The position numbers and the translations under genes were made by a program. 64,000 nt of DNA from Atherix ibis (Eukaryota > Arthropoda > Insecta > Diptera > Athericidae): positions 11,700,326 to 11,764,325 of the forward strand of contig OY282609.1 of the NCBI GenBank assembly GCA_958298945.1. The letters run 5' to 3'. The notes beneath the pieces were generated by a model that worked only from the letters and a program-made list of their open reading frames with translations, did no database searches and was not told the origin of the DNA. Shown here in pieces: positions 18,546-31,539 of this stretch. Numbering within the stretch: the first letter of the stretch is position 1; each line of letters begins with the position of its first letter.

Positions 18546-21500
18546 ATCTACGCCGAATTCGATGGAATTTTAAATAAAAAACATATCTGAATAAAATTTT
18601 ATTTCTATATATTAAATTACTTAAGAACTATTTAAAATTGAACGATATTATTTATTTGTAAAATTTAGTAAATAATTTTTTTCTTTTCCTTTTTTCCATT
18701 GTTTTTATAATTTTATATTTTTTTTTTTTAGATTACGAACATTAATAATGAAGAGATTGATACCTATACATAGCAAATATTAAATCACACAATTAAAATA
18801 TTGCATATAAAAATTATTTCTACAATATAAAAACAAAAACAAAAAAAGAAAGAACAATATAAGCATTTGAATTCGAATTATATGTGTATAATAATAATAA
18901 TAAATTCACAATATTTAATACATATTTTATTCAAATACAATATAATAAAATGAAAATTTGATTTTTTCTACTTGTATAGTTTTATTATTATCGATAGTTA
19001 ATGTACAATTGATTTCTTTAACTATTTATTATTAATATTTTACCTTTATATTTGATGTATATTGTTACTTTTCTCTATAATTTATTTAACTTTATTCAGA
19101 TATACGATATATATTGTATTTTTAATTCATTTTTAAAATATAAATATACATATTACTATCGTTGTTTCACATATTATTAAGTTTTAATTTAACCTAATTT
19201 AATTCATAAATTTGCTTTTATTTAATGTCTATTTTTGATCTATTATTCATTTCTAATAAACATCTGCGCTGAGATGTTAACTTTCAGCGCAACGACTCTA
19301 AAGTGCATTCCGACTGTGTCAGTTAGCTGCATTCGAACTCAAGACCGTTGTGTTCTATAGTCGCTAAATCGGGCAACATTTATTATTATTTTTTTAATAT
19401 TGTATTTATAATGACATTAATTTAATATTTAACAATTTTTTCTTTTTTCAGACTAGAAATATTTTCCGCATTTAAGATATTTATTCTTTTAATATTATAT
19501 ATTTTCTATTTGAATATTTTCTTTTTCAAAAACTGTTGCGACCAAAAGAATTACAAAATATGCATTTATGATAGACTCAACAAATTTTCGTGTATTAGGG
19601 ACTAGAAAAGAGTACTTTTTTTACTTTTTCTAATAATTGAAACTTTTTTTTTTTTTGAATTTTACGTCAATTGTAAATATTTTAACGAAAAGTAAATAGT
19701 TTCTATTTTTTCGTATTACAGACTCATAATAAGTTTTGTTCGCGAACAACTTTAACTTAAAATCTATAAAAAGTGTTATGTTATTAAAAGTATACAGAAA
19801 AAAATTTATTATAATGAAAATAATATGTAATAATTATTAATATCAATAATTACTAAGTAAGCAATCTACCAGAGTTTCTTCTGTTCAACATTTTTTTCAT
19901 AATTATCCATGCAATTCCTATAGTTTCTGATTATTAATAACTTTTATCCTGACTCCAACTCATGTATTCAGACTTAGTATTTGGAATTACTTTCTTTTAC
20001 GCAATAACAATATTTTTTCCCTTTTTCTCTTAAATATCATGCAACATGGAGATTATTTAGCTGCCAATAGTATACATATAAATGAGAAAATTATAATTAC
20101 ATTGGTTACGTGACCTGATAAATTAGTTTCTGTTCTAATCATTAATTTTTGTTCTCAATCAATATACTATATATATATATATGTACAAGTATGTTCATTA
20201 GTACGTATAACCGCATTTGTGATATCCGTCAATTTGTAAATAATTAGGGTATGATAAAAATTAACAAATTCCTGATGAAAATGAAATTATTTTGCGAAAA
20301 ATCTTTTAGTCAAAAAAGATTGATTAGCTTTGAATTTATTTTATCTATAATTAAACTTAGAGTAGATTGTGTAAAATGTCAATGAATATTTAAATAGATT
20401 CCCACATTGATACCGGCTAGAAGATTCCCTTTTTAAAACTCTGCGCATGGTTGTATTCATTATTATTTTAAACTTACTTTATTTTAGTTTTTACTAAGTG
20501 TTGATAAGTTAAAAGATTTAAAAATACCACAATTTGAGACAGACGGTTTTGTTAAATTAGATTGTTAACAAACGTGAAAAGGATATAAGTTCTAAGTGAT
20601 GTAGTAAATTTATCAAACTGTTGAATTCATTATATGATGAGTAAGTGTGAATCCATTTGCGGTTATGATAGTGTTTGAAAAATATGTAGCTGTATTTTGT
20701 TTGATATTAAAATTAAAAGATTATTTGAAATTTTATATTAATGGAATTTGAAGTTGTTTAAGATTTTCTGAAACTTATGTTTATTTCATAAAAATTGATT
20801 TTTATCCAAAATGCCCTATGATGAACTAATTTTTTATATTTTGTATGAAATTATTTCCTATGGTGAAATTTTTTAATATTATATGTATCTACACTCCTTA
20901 ATACAAGTATGATAAATAATCATTAATAATACTTTCTATTATTTCTATTTCAGTATTTTTGGCTTTGTATAAAAAAAATTACTAAAAAAATGACAACAAA
21001 AGCCCAAGAATATTATTCTGAAAATAGAAACAAAGCGGAATTAAAATTCTTCTTCCTTTTTATGTGTGAAAAGAAAAATAGTATACTACATTTGAAACAA
21101 TGGCAACTGTGCCTTACAAACACTTAAGATTTCGCATAATATACTATGCAAGATGGATTACAATAAATAGACTAGTCGGAGTATTTGGATAAAAGAATAT
21201 TTAAAAAGTTCGAGAAAAATATTTGATTTTTGGATTGCTTTTTCTCTTTAGGGTTTTCATTGAATATATTTTTTTCTCGCTTCTTATAAAGTTAACCTGT
21301 TCTATTATTTTTGATAAACCAGATATGTAGAAACAGAGTAAGAGTTAAATACTAAATAGGAAGTAGAGCATAAAATAAAAGATTTTTCTTTCTAAAGTGG
21401 ATTACCAGTAGACAGAATAGAATTTAATATTATATTTGAATATTCGTATATATGTGTATATAAAATAATACACTTAATTTATCTTACCTTATGGTATTGT

Positions 21501-22169
21501 TAATATGGTATTTTATTTAAGAATAAATAACCGTAGACAGAAGGGAATTTAATTTTTTTTCATTTCTTTTACAATTTTATAAACTAAAATAGGAAAAGAA
21601 AAATTGCTGAACAAAATTTATGGATGAGGATGAATAAAAAGGGATTTAATGATTTATGATAGGTATTTTTGGGAATTTTTATATGTTCATTTTACTTTTT
21701 TTTTGATTATTTATGTTAACTATTTTCAAAATAATTAGATTTTTGAAATTTTTTGATGAATATCAGCAAAAATAATTATATATAATTTCGATATTAATTA
21801 TACCTAAAATATTGATGTTTTTTAGCTTGGTATTCTAAAAATAGAATAATATATGTTTAATAATTTTCTTAGTTCGATTGGTTTTATTGATCTATTATTA
21901 CGCAATTAGAGTATTAATCTAAAATTTTAGATCCTCTATTGGATTATTTTCATATATTATTAAAAATGGATTACACAAATATTTTTTTTCATTCAATTAA
22001 AGTAAAATAATTATTAAATCAAATTAAGAATTTGCACAATATTGTATTTCTTTTATATTATTGTAGTTTTCTTATTTCTTAGAACAAGTTTGGAATTTTT
22101 AACTGGAGTTAAAATTAGAAAGCCGCCATTTTGTTATGTGTTACACCATATGACTCTCATATGCGGATT
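18546..22169. other. AT-rich region without genes
   Basis: Very AT-rich. A GC-richer patch at 19260-19375 (TCAGCGCAACGACTC, GTGTCAGTTAGCTGC) may be a decayed element. 19964-20027 is the source-like twin of a 64-bp segment at 22212-22275. The phrase CGAATTCGATGGAATTTT at about 18554 reappears inverted near 24800. No exon with convincing coding content was seen. Confidence 0.5.
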
Positions 22170-22314
22170 TTTTTCCTCTCGCATACACATTATTTTCTAT
22201 TATACGTGTAAGTATTCAGACTTAGTATTTGGAATTACTTTCTTTTACGCAATAACAATATTTTTTCCCTTTTTCCTCTCGCATACACATTATTTTCTAT
22301 TATACGTGTAAGTA
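22170..22314. repeat. 100-bp tandem duplication with a templated insert
   Basis: A 45-bp segment at 22170-22214 is repeated exactly at 22270-22314. Between the two lies 22212-22275, which is identical over 64 bp to 19964-20027. The arrangement is A-X-A, where X is a copy of sequence 2.2 kb away. Confidence 0.92.
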
Positions 22315-22319
22315 ACTCA

Positions 22320-22635
22320 GTAGGAATAAAATTCCGACTGAAACTAAACTGCAAATGCTGTCAAAAATAACGAATTTCTTCATAATTAACCATTCAATTT
22401 TTTAAAATAATGTAAGTGTCTAGTTCAATTTAAACTGTCAAACAACAACCGTGCCACATAAAAAACTGCAATTTATGGCAGTACTTTGACTGCAACTGCA
22501 AAATTAAAACAAGATCTATTTCGGTGATAAAACAGTCGAAGTTTTTTGTATTCCCACAAGACTGTGAAGGTTATAAAAATGTTCACAGGTTCGACTGAAT
22601 GCAGTTTATAGTTTTAGGCGGAATTGTGTTCCTAC
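22320..22635. mobile_element. MITE with about 35-bp imperfect terminal inverted repeats
   Basis: The left end GTAGGAATAAAATTCCG..., continuing CTGAAACTAAACTGCA, matches the complement of the right end (GCAGTTTATAGTTTTAGGCGGAATTGTGTTCCTAC) with a few mismatches and a 2-bp indel. At about 316 bp with no open frame, it has the shape of a MITE. A target-site duplication is not obvious, so the superfamily is undetermined. Confidence 0.65.
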
Positions 22636-22655
22636 CATTATACGCATAAGAGTGA

Positions 22656-22710
22656 GACAGAATAAAAGGCGGCAGCTTCATTTTGAACTGACAGAATAAA
22701 AGGCGGCAGC
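22656..22710. repeat. Short direct repeat
   Basis: A 21-bp string beginning GACAGAATAAAAGG occurs at 22656-22676 and again at 22690-22710, just outside the MITE. Confidence 0.9.
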
Positions 22711-23537
22711 AATCATTCTGATGCGCAAAACAATTAAAAAATTTATGAATTATCAGAAAAATGCCAAATAATGCATTAAAAAATTTTAATTGATTCAAAA
22801 ATATAAATAAATACTTACTGTGGATATTTATTAAAGTTCTTATCATTCTCAGTTTTTTTTATTGTATATGTGTACATAATAGTTTTAAAAAAAAATAAAT
22901 TCATTAACATTCTTACAGTTTTTTTTTGTTAAATTAATAAAATATCTATATTCAAATAATTTGAATTGCAATTATATGAATTTGTTTTTCTCACCTCTAA
23001 TTTATATATATTTATGTGCGTAAATTCTAAAAATATATGTATATATAATTTTTAATGTATTTTAAAGAAATGCTATTTAAATTATTCTTATTAGTTTTAA
23101 GATATCTACTTATTGTTTGCTTTATTTAAAAACTTATTGTATTTTATAATTTATTTATTTTTTGTTCAAGAAATAATTGTACTTTTAATACAATTATTTT
23201 AAATTTTTAAAATTTCAGTAAAATTTTCTTATGTATTCGTTCTCGATCAAATACCAATAATTTGAAAATTTAAAACAAAAAAAAAAAAACCGTAATATAT
23301 ATTAAATATGATTTTTGTCTAAATATTCAAAAATTTACAAATATTATTATCGTACACATACATATTATGTAATGTAAATATTTCTTTTACTTTTAAATTT
23401 ATTTAATTATAATACTTTGTATTTTAAAAATGCTTACTACTAAAATTAAATTGTTTTGTAACAAACAAACAAACAAAATACAGTAAATTCATTTCATTCA
23501 CACCTAAAATAAATTTGTTCACATACGAGTATACTGC

Positions 23538-23587
<50 letters not shown>

Positions 23588-24353
23588 TTAATTTAAAAAA
23601 GAAACATTTTTATTAAATTATTTATGGAAAAAACATAATAAATTCGAACCTTAATAGTAAATATTATGAATAAATTTAAAAAAAGAGAGAGAATATGCAC
23701 TATTTTTATTACAAAATCACAAATTAATAAAATTATACCACATTTATATTCGTGGTTATTAAAATCAATTATATTTTTATTATCAGTGTATTTACGTATG
23801 TAGAGATATGTACACAGGTAAACGTTACTGATATAAAAATAGAAAGACGAAGGTAATGTTCAAATTCAACGGAATTCTTTAGGCACGTAAATTGGTATAA
23901 CTAACACTAATTTACTAATAATATAATTTTAATAATTTTAATTATTCTCTTATTCCAATTTATCTTTTCATTTTTATTTTGTAATCATTGTGTTATTATA
24001 ATATCGCTTCTCATTTAAAAACATTTAACTTTTGCTCTAATTTTCCTCTACAGAGATTTTTTAAAAATTTCTTTATTATTAGCGATTAATTAAAGTTTTA
24101 TCTAGTCATAATTTTATGAATATTCTTCGCTATAATATTAATTATAGTATAATATAATACTAATTATAATTTTCGGAGTTTTGTCTTTCGCGTGCAATTA
24201 TTATTGAGTAAATTTTCTAGTCATGCTCGATGTCACATTGTTATTACTAATATTGTTTTTATTATAATTATTATTATTGTTATTATTATTATTATTATGT
24301 ATTGCTACTTTAATATAGATTTGATTATCTAAAATCAAAGAATAATTTACGTT
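22711..24353. other. AT-rich, 3' side of the sulfotransferase gene
   Basis: No coding sequence. Contains the (TA)n microsatellite at 23541-23582 and an ATT-rich trinucleotide tract near 24255-24298. The sulfotransferase 3' UTR should lie just below 24354. Confidence 0.5.
23541..23582. repeat. (TA)n microsatellite
   Basis: About 21 uninterrupted TA units. Confidence 0.97.
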
Positions 24354-25598
24354 TCATGTAAACGGTGCTGGAAGTAGCGGATCAAATGATTTTGTCAGTT
24401 CTTTTGCAGTGTTTGCTTTTCTATACCCCCAAAGTTCCATAGCTTTTGTGCAGCTTTTCTCAATTTTTTCAATCTGTAAAATATAAAAAAAATTGTTTTT
24501 TTTTCCAACATATTTTGAAAAACTTGTTAAAATTATAATAAAAAAAAAAGTCCTTTCCGAAAACTTATATTTGGCCTTTTTTGTAACTATAACTTTTTAT
24601 TTTATTTAAAAGATATTGTTTATTTGGAAAAAATAATTTAAAGAAATTTTTTGTAAAAAGTAAAACAAAAAAACTCATTTAAAAGTACCAAAAATTAAGT
24701 GTACTTGGTTGTATAAATTGATTTATTTTTTAAAACAACTGGGATCTTTATGAATAAAGTCTATTTTTAGCAATAGCGACTATATATTTAAATAAATTTG
24801 AAAAATTCCATCGAATTCGGACAAAAAGTAAACCACCTATTATGATTTATAATTAGGAACAATTCATACTTTGATGTAGCAAATAAATAGTGTAAAAATC
24901 GATATTCAGACTAAATAATTTAAGCATATGCAATTTGTCTAATAGAATTTCTTCTTTTCATCAATTTTTTAATGTTATTGCTAAAACTTTAGTTTTTTTC
25001 CATTCAAATTACGAGTTTTAATGTGTGCAAATAATTTATGTTAATAGTATTATCTATCATTATAACATGCCTCATCCCATGTTAGGTCCTTTATCCAATG
25101 AAAAGGTGCCGATTTTGAGTCTCTAAATGTTGAACTAACGCCGCCAATATTGAATTTGGTGTGTGTGTCCAGAAACTCCTCTACCATCGCATCAAATGGC
25201 AATCCATAAAATTGTAAAATATCCTCCGTCATTTTGTATGGATTCAGAGAAAGGTCTTCGTATCGAACAGCTCTGAAAAATTGATGACAAAGGAATAATA
25301 TTTAAATAATTTGTCCATTAAAAACAGAAATGCCAATTTTACTATTTATAAATTTTTTTTTAGTTTTTTTCTGCGTTTTCAAGATAATATATAGAATTTG
25401 AATGAAATTGATTCTCACCTAAAACGGGATGGATACTTTTTAGCTAACATTTCGGCTGCATAATAGTCAGCTGATAAGTCTCTGCACAAATTCGCCGCAC
25501 GATCACAATCTGGATTTCCGGGACACCATTGTCGATGTTTTCTTGATTGCATTGTTCCTCGAGGATCTCTCACCAAAAGAAGTATTCGGACATTTAGA
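24354..25598 (-). CDS. Carbohydrate sulfotransferase, C-terminal exons (partial)
   Basis: Three consecutive minus-strand exons: 25598-25419, 25272-25071 and 24473-24354 (stop TGA). Joined, they encode about 166 residues of a Golgi sulfotransferase of the CHST (GlcNAc/Gal 6-O) type. LNVRILLLVRDPRGTMQSRK is the 3'-phosphosulfate-binding segment. It is followed by a Cys-rich WCPGNPDCDRAANLCRDL stretch, the RFRAVRYEDLSLNPYKM..LQFYGL block typical of the Sulfotransfer_1 fold, and the C-terminal TWDEIEKIEKSCTKAMELWGYR. Such enzymes transfer sulfate from PAPS to glycans. The 25418-25273 intron is GT-AG. The 25070-24474 intron appears to start with GC (GAG|GCATGT), the only boundary found that keeps the frame. 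The N-terminal exons (membrane anchor and 5' PAPS loop) were not found and must lie above 25598. Confidence 0.85.
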
Positions 25599-27151
25599 CT
25601 GTAAATAGAAATTACATAAATAAGTAAAATTTTAAAGTCTTAAAAAAAAAAAAAAATTAAATTATTTATAATTATTTCAGTCAATTTATAATTGAAGACG
25701 TTTCATATTTTAAACGATTTCTTCGTATAATATTTTGCTTTTTTCATAATGAAAATTGTATTAAAATATGTTCTTAAAATAATTTAAACTCGAAAAGAGA
25801 CTTTTAGGATTCTTGGAAATAAACGAATAAAATTCATTTACATAACTAAGAATTCCATTTTGATATGAATACTTTTTGTTAAATGGTACAAATTAAAAAT
25901 ATACAATATAAAATATAATTATCTACGTTAAAAGTTTATATAATAAAAATACAAAAAATAAATGTAATTAATTTAAAATGACAAAAATCATAAACATTCT
26001 AGAAATTAATTAAAAATTTCTTGTAAGGATCTTGTGTATGCCATTAAAACTATGTGTATATGAACACCATGCATGTGGGTTTTGCGTTTTTTTTTTTTTT
26101 TTTTTGCTTTTGGAGTAGAAAATAAAATTGTGAAAACTTTTGTATTAATAAAAAATATACATAAATATAAAAAGTAAAAAGTTTAACTTTTCTGGTTTCA
26201 TATTTTGATTATAATAAAATGTTTTTCTGTGATCTGATGGTGAGATTATGAATAGAGTTAGAGTATGCGTATACGTTCATGCCATAAAATAATTAACAGC
26301 AACGTGACTACTAACTTCAGTACTTGCATCAATTAGCATTTTTTTGGGTCTTGAATCGTTAAGTTTTTTAAGCAAAAATAACTTCTTTGCAGGCATTGCC
26401 ATTCATAGTAGGAACAGGTGATAATACCATCTTGTTCAGTGTATAAATAAATGATGTCAGCTTCAGAAAACATGTGTTGTTTTTTTTTGTATAAAATGTT
26501 AACTATTAAAAATCAACTACTTTATAAGAAACTTAAATTACGACTCTTTAGTAAAAAAAACTAAATTTTTTTCATATTCTTCAAATAATTAATATTTATT
26601 TATTTATTTTTACGTTTTAATATCGCAAACAATTTAATAGAAATTTAAAAATTCGAAAATCGACAATATTTTAAAACAATAAAAATGTTTAAAATCATTA
26701 TGAAATCTTTTTTTACTAAAAAAAAAAAGTTAAGTAATTATTATCTTATGAATTTAAAATTGCTTAAGAAGAAAATTTCATATCAAGATATATGTACATA
26801 ATAACATAAATTGTTGAGTACATATACTCGTATAATACAATTAGCCAAATAACTATATTATTTTCTAGTAAGTTAATTATAGTATTCTTAGTAATTCATT
26901 ATCAAAGTCATCAGCTAAAGCTGTTATGAATAAAGAACTTAACTTTTTTTTATATACAATTTTGTATATACACATCTTATATAATACGAGTATGTACCTT
27001 GTTTAGATAATAATATGTATCACCTATAATGAAGAAACTACAGGAGCCTTTTAATTAAAATCTTCCAATTTACTTAGCAATAAGATAATATCGTCACAAC
27101 TGTGTGTGAAGACGTCTTTTTTAAACATTTAATAAGAAATTACGGTTGTAA
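25599..27151. other. AT-rich, probably intronic
   Basis: Upstream of the sulfotransferase exons on the minus strand, so likely an intron. Contains an unbroken T run of about 20 at 26088-26105. No 5' PAPS-binding exon was recognised. Confidence 0.4.
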
Positions 27152-27814
27152 CGGATTATCCATTTTACGTGGTTTGGAAAATACAGCCATGTCATTTGTA
27201 CAAGTGTCAAACATATACCATATGTCAATCAAAGTGCCATTTGTTTGGATAAGGGCTTGGATCGTTTAACCACCATTAAATGCACAGAAGATATATCTAT
27301 TGGATACTTGTATAACATGCTGGCTTTCAATGTTGCTCGGTGAATACATCAATAAAAAAAATTACCGCATATGAGGCTCTGAAAATCCACAATTAACTGT
27401 GAAGAGCTATTATATCCACACAAAATGATGTTATTGGCACGAATTTTTTTTAAAATGAAGAAAATAAGATGCCTATTCTGAGCGCTATGACTGTATGATA
27501 ACTGCTTTTTTTTGTACTGATCTTGAAAATTGTAATTTGGATCATTTATTGATTTTAACAAGACGGCGCCGCAAGCCACACAACACGATATAATTTGGCT
27601 TAATGCGTGAAAAGTTCCATGATGCGAAATTTCAAGATTTGGTGATGTCAATTGGCCTTAAAGATCGTGCGATTTAATATCGAAAAAAGTCTTGTAGCAG
27701 TCATTTCAATAATTTTATATTCCATGTATAATGGAAACGTTCAAGAAATGTAGTGAAATACATCGAAATTCTTCATTTTACGTTTTTTTTCGGAAGCATA
27801 AATTGAATAACCTT
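27152..27814 (+). mobile_element. Decayed mariner-type element (family C)
   Basis: Ends resemble each other in inverse orientation (GGATTATCCATTTTACG... at left; ...CGGAAGCATAAATTGAATAACC at right). Interior remnants are LLGEYINKKNYRI.GSENPQ (27335-27400), then TTTTAACAAGACGGCGCCGC, a decayed FQQDGA-like second-Asp site (27550-27575), and a C-terminal fragment. Riddled with stops and deletions. Confidence 0.6.
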
Positions 27815-30800
27815 TAGTATTATTTGAGACTATTTCAATGTCACTCATTCAGAATTAAGTGTATTTTGAATAAAAAAGAACTGTTTTAAAAATAGTTATT
27901 TCTGGAAAAACAATACATTTTTTAGAAATTGAACAAGTTTTCTTGTTAGTTGGAAGAATTTTGCAAGGCCAAAAAGTTTTTTTTTTAAATGCAAAATTGC
28001 AATTTTGAAAATATTATAGGAGTTTCAATTTTCTCAGTGGAAAAAAAAAATTAATTTTAATTAATAAGAGAGAAAAAAATATACTTTTTTCAATGTAGTA
28101 ACTAAAGTTGCCTTTGAAATTGTTGGTCAACTATTCATAGGTAATAATTATGAACCGGTTATAAAGTTCTTGGTCTTTTATGTACTATAACTAAATAAAA
28201 AGAAAAAATTCAAGTGATTTAAATCGAAATAAAAATAAAAAGAGTCAATTATGTATGTATATGATGGGATTTTTAAAAATATCGAGTCGACCATAGATGT
28301 ATGTAACTTGAGAGTTTACATAAGCTATGCAAAATAACCTTGCAACTTGAAAATTGTATAAGACTTCTTTACGGTTAATGACATTATTATGAATAGTCAA
28401 TAGCCATTCCGTTTATGGTAAGCGTATACAGTACAGCGTGTTAGCTTGTGAATATGTTATCTGAATAGCAGTAAATTCTGTGGAGAAACTTTCCTCCAGG
28501 TATTACGTGCAGTTATTTGAGACGTCATTTAGCAATATACGAGTTCGAGTATGTCTTATTTGCCTGACTAGACCAGACATCATCAACTAAAGGGATTCTT
28601 ATGACTAATCAGTGAACAGTGTATAATAGCTTTAGTATTCTCAAAGTGACATGACCATAGTGTGGTAAACCGAGACCAATCGATATACCTGGGAAAAAAA
28701 GTTCAAGCATTCTCTTGATTCTCATTCCATTTATATTTATTTACCTTTTCGGTTTTTCCTTTGGGCTTTTATGTATACCTTAGCAAAAGCGAACAATTTT
28801 TTTATCTTCACAATGGATTCTGCACACAGCAAATTTAATGTACTGTAATACATGTACAGATATGATTAAAGTAAAGCTTCTAAAATAATAACGATAATTA
28901 CCATCATCATCATTACAATAATCTTTTTGCTAGAATTAAATTTGTAGTTGAATTTTACGAAAACTCTGGTAAAGATTAGTAAAAAAATACAGACAACCGT
29001 ATACCTTTGGTTCACTGGCAATACAATAAAAACTTTCAAAAACGTAACATTAAATAACAACAGGTATAATTTTATTATATAGAATAGGGGAAAAAACAAA
29101 AACAAAAATTATACAGTGTAAGAAGGTAAAAATTTCAAATTATATTTAAACATCGATTAGAACACAATTTTGCAGAGAGAAATGTTCGCAATTATTTAAG
29201 CTTCAAGTTTATTTGCAGAAAATTATATGAATTGTAAAAATTTCACTTTTATATGAATTTAAAAACTTCACAAACAATCAATTCTTCGTATTTCGACTTA
29301 AGAAAAAAAAATCACCTTAGTAACAAATACTAATTTCTTAGAATTTTGGTTTTGTTTTATCTTTTATTAGAAAAGATTCGACGAATATTTACTTGTAGGT
29401 CTTTTGTTTTTATCTCCTCTTATTAATTCTCTTGGTTTTATAATATTTATTTATTCCTTACTAAAACGTTTACTTTTGATAATTTAATGACAAACGAGAA
29501 TGAGGACCTCCTGCTGACAATTAAATTCAAACTTTAAACCAATCAAAAAATTGATTTCTATAAAAATATTTGGCCATTTCTTAAAAGATATTTTCGATGG
29601 GAATATTTTGTTTTGACTTCTTTATCGAAAATAAAATCAAAATCATAAATAATATAAAATATTTGTGGTTTACTAAAGATTTGACAATTTTTTTTAACTT
29701 TTGTTATTATTGAAATTCAATATGATATAAATTTTGTTTGTATTTTTCATAGAATTTTTGTGAGAAAATTCCCATAATATGATTTTGGTAAATTTTTAAT
29801 AGGCTAATTTATAAAAAAAAGATTTTGTTGATCTTAATAAGCAAGCTTGTTTATATAATTTTCTTCTTATATTGTTTAAATTAACTTTTACCTTTAATTC
29901 GACATTAAATGTTGTTATTGTTTAAATTAATTTCACAAAAAATTTTTATAGTAACTTATTATTAACTACTTTTTTAAAATAGTGTACGGTGAATTAAAAA
30001 CAAATATATTATAAGGTTAATCTTTCTTAAAAGAGAGGGTATTCAAAAAGGTCGTCCATTGTATATGTAGATAACTTCGGAAGCATAATAATGAATATAA
30101 CCCAAACAAGCTTGAAAATTTATTACATTCGCATATAGTAGATAAATCACGAAAATTCTCAATTTAAGAAAATTACTTGAATATTGCCTGAAGCAGTTTA
30201 AAATGCCTGTACACTCGTTTTAAGAACATGTAACGCCCTTCTAAAAGCAATCTCCAATTGTGGGAATCAGAGAAAAGGTATCAAAATAAACTAAAGGCAA
30301 AAACACGAATCATGACGATGTGAAGGAGTTACACCAGATTGTAGATTATCAAAATGTACATGCATACATATATATGTAAATCCTTAAGGGATATCAATCA
30401 CATACCATGGGAAAATTTACCCATGTAGAACTAAACATAGTATTATTTTTCTTTGAGAATAAAATTACCTTTAAGAAGTGTTTAAATCAAAATAAAAGTC
30501 CACTCATTCAATTTTTGTTACAATTAGACTTTATGTTGTCCGGCATCTCTTTTTATTTCATTTATTTTTGTTTCTTCAATTTTCATTTAGTTATAATATT
30601 TTTCCCTTTTAACTGAAAAATAAATAAGAGAAATCAGACTGCGGATATTCCGTCGTTGGTATTGTCTGTTTGCGGTAGTAAAGATTATTTGAAATTTTCA
30701 GAATGATTGACTGTGCGACTAGAAAATTACAGCTTACATTCCAGACTTGTGGTAACAAACAAAAACAGCAGGAGCCTAAAAAGCCACCAAATTGCTATGT

Positions 30801-31539
30801 ATTATTATACCTTATTTCGGACTATAACAAAGAAAATTTTTCAACATTTTTTTTCTCGAAAAATTCTCATAATTTCGGAAGAGTTTCTTTGCCAAAATTG
30901 GATTTTTTATTGCAAATGGGGAAAAAAACAATCACAATGTAGCTTTCTTTTCGCCAATTTTTCAAGCTTGTTTTTTCTTAATTTCAGGCAAAATAACATT
31001 ATGGAAAGAACAGAAAATACAATCAAGTTAATAGGGTATATTTTCAAAGGAAAACTATTTTTTTATAAATTACAATATGGGGCAAACCAAAAGTCAATTA
31101 TTCAAAGCGGAAGAAACTTTATAGAACAATGAAAATAAATTATTAATAAGCTTAGAAATATAAGAAAACATATTAATGTATTGCCAAATATGCGTAATAT
31201 ATATGAAAAAAAAAATAATAGTAGGATCATATTTTAAAACTACTATGGTAATTATGAACAATATTGTGTTTGACTGCGTTATCGTGAACCATTCAAATTG
31301 TTAATAATATTAATTTTAAAATTGATGTTACCAAAACCAGCTAAAGTATTTTTAACTAATTAACTTACTGATACTTTTAATCCTGAACCATCCAAAATAA
31401 ATGATTAAAGAAGACATTAATTGTTTAATTGATTCTTTTCAGTATTACGGCAATCAATTTTATAAAAACCAAACTTGAAACTCAGACAATTCATAACATA
31501 AGAAAATTTGTTTAAATTTCTATTCAACTATTTTAAATA
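27815..31539. other. No gene recognised
   Basis: Mostly AT-rich. 28290-28700 is more balanced in composition but has no open frame or recognisable motif. 30600-31132 holds two overlapping plus-strand ORFs (79 and 141 codons) sharing the same DNA, without domain resemblance, and judged doubtful. 30030-30400 is also mildly GC-enriched and unassigned. Confidence 0.4.

Noticed and set aside
22042..22311. 89-codon hydrophobic plus-strand ORF
   Set aside because: Spans the templated duplication, which repeats part of its own sequence; hydrophobicity follows from T-richness.
18554..24822. CGAATTCGATGGAATTTT shared in inverse orientation at about 18554 and 24800
   Set aside because: Only about 18 bp, with unrelated flanks; too short to call a repeat family.
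30703..31132. Two overlapping ORFs of 79 and 141 codons
   Set aside because: Mutually exclusive frames over the same DNA, no domain resemblance and no splice context. The 79-codon frame is the less unlikely, but unsupported.
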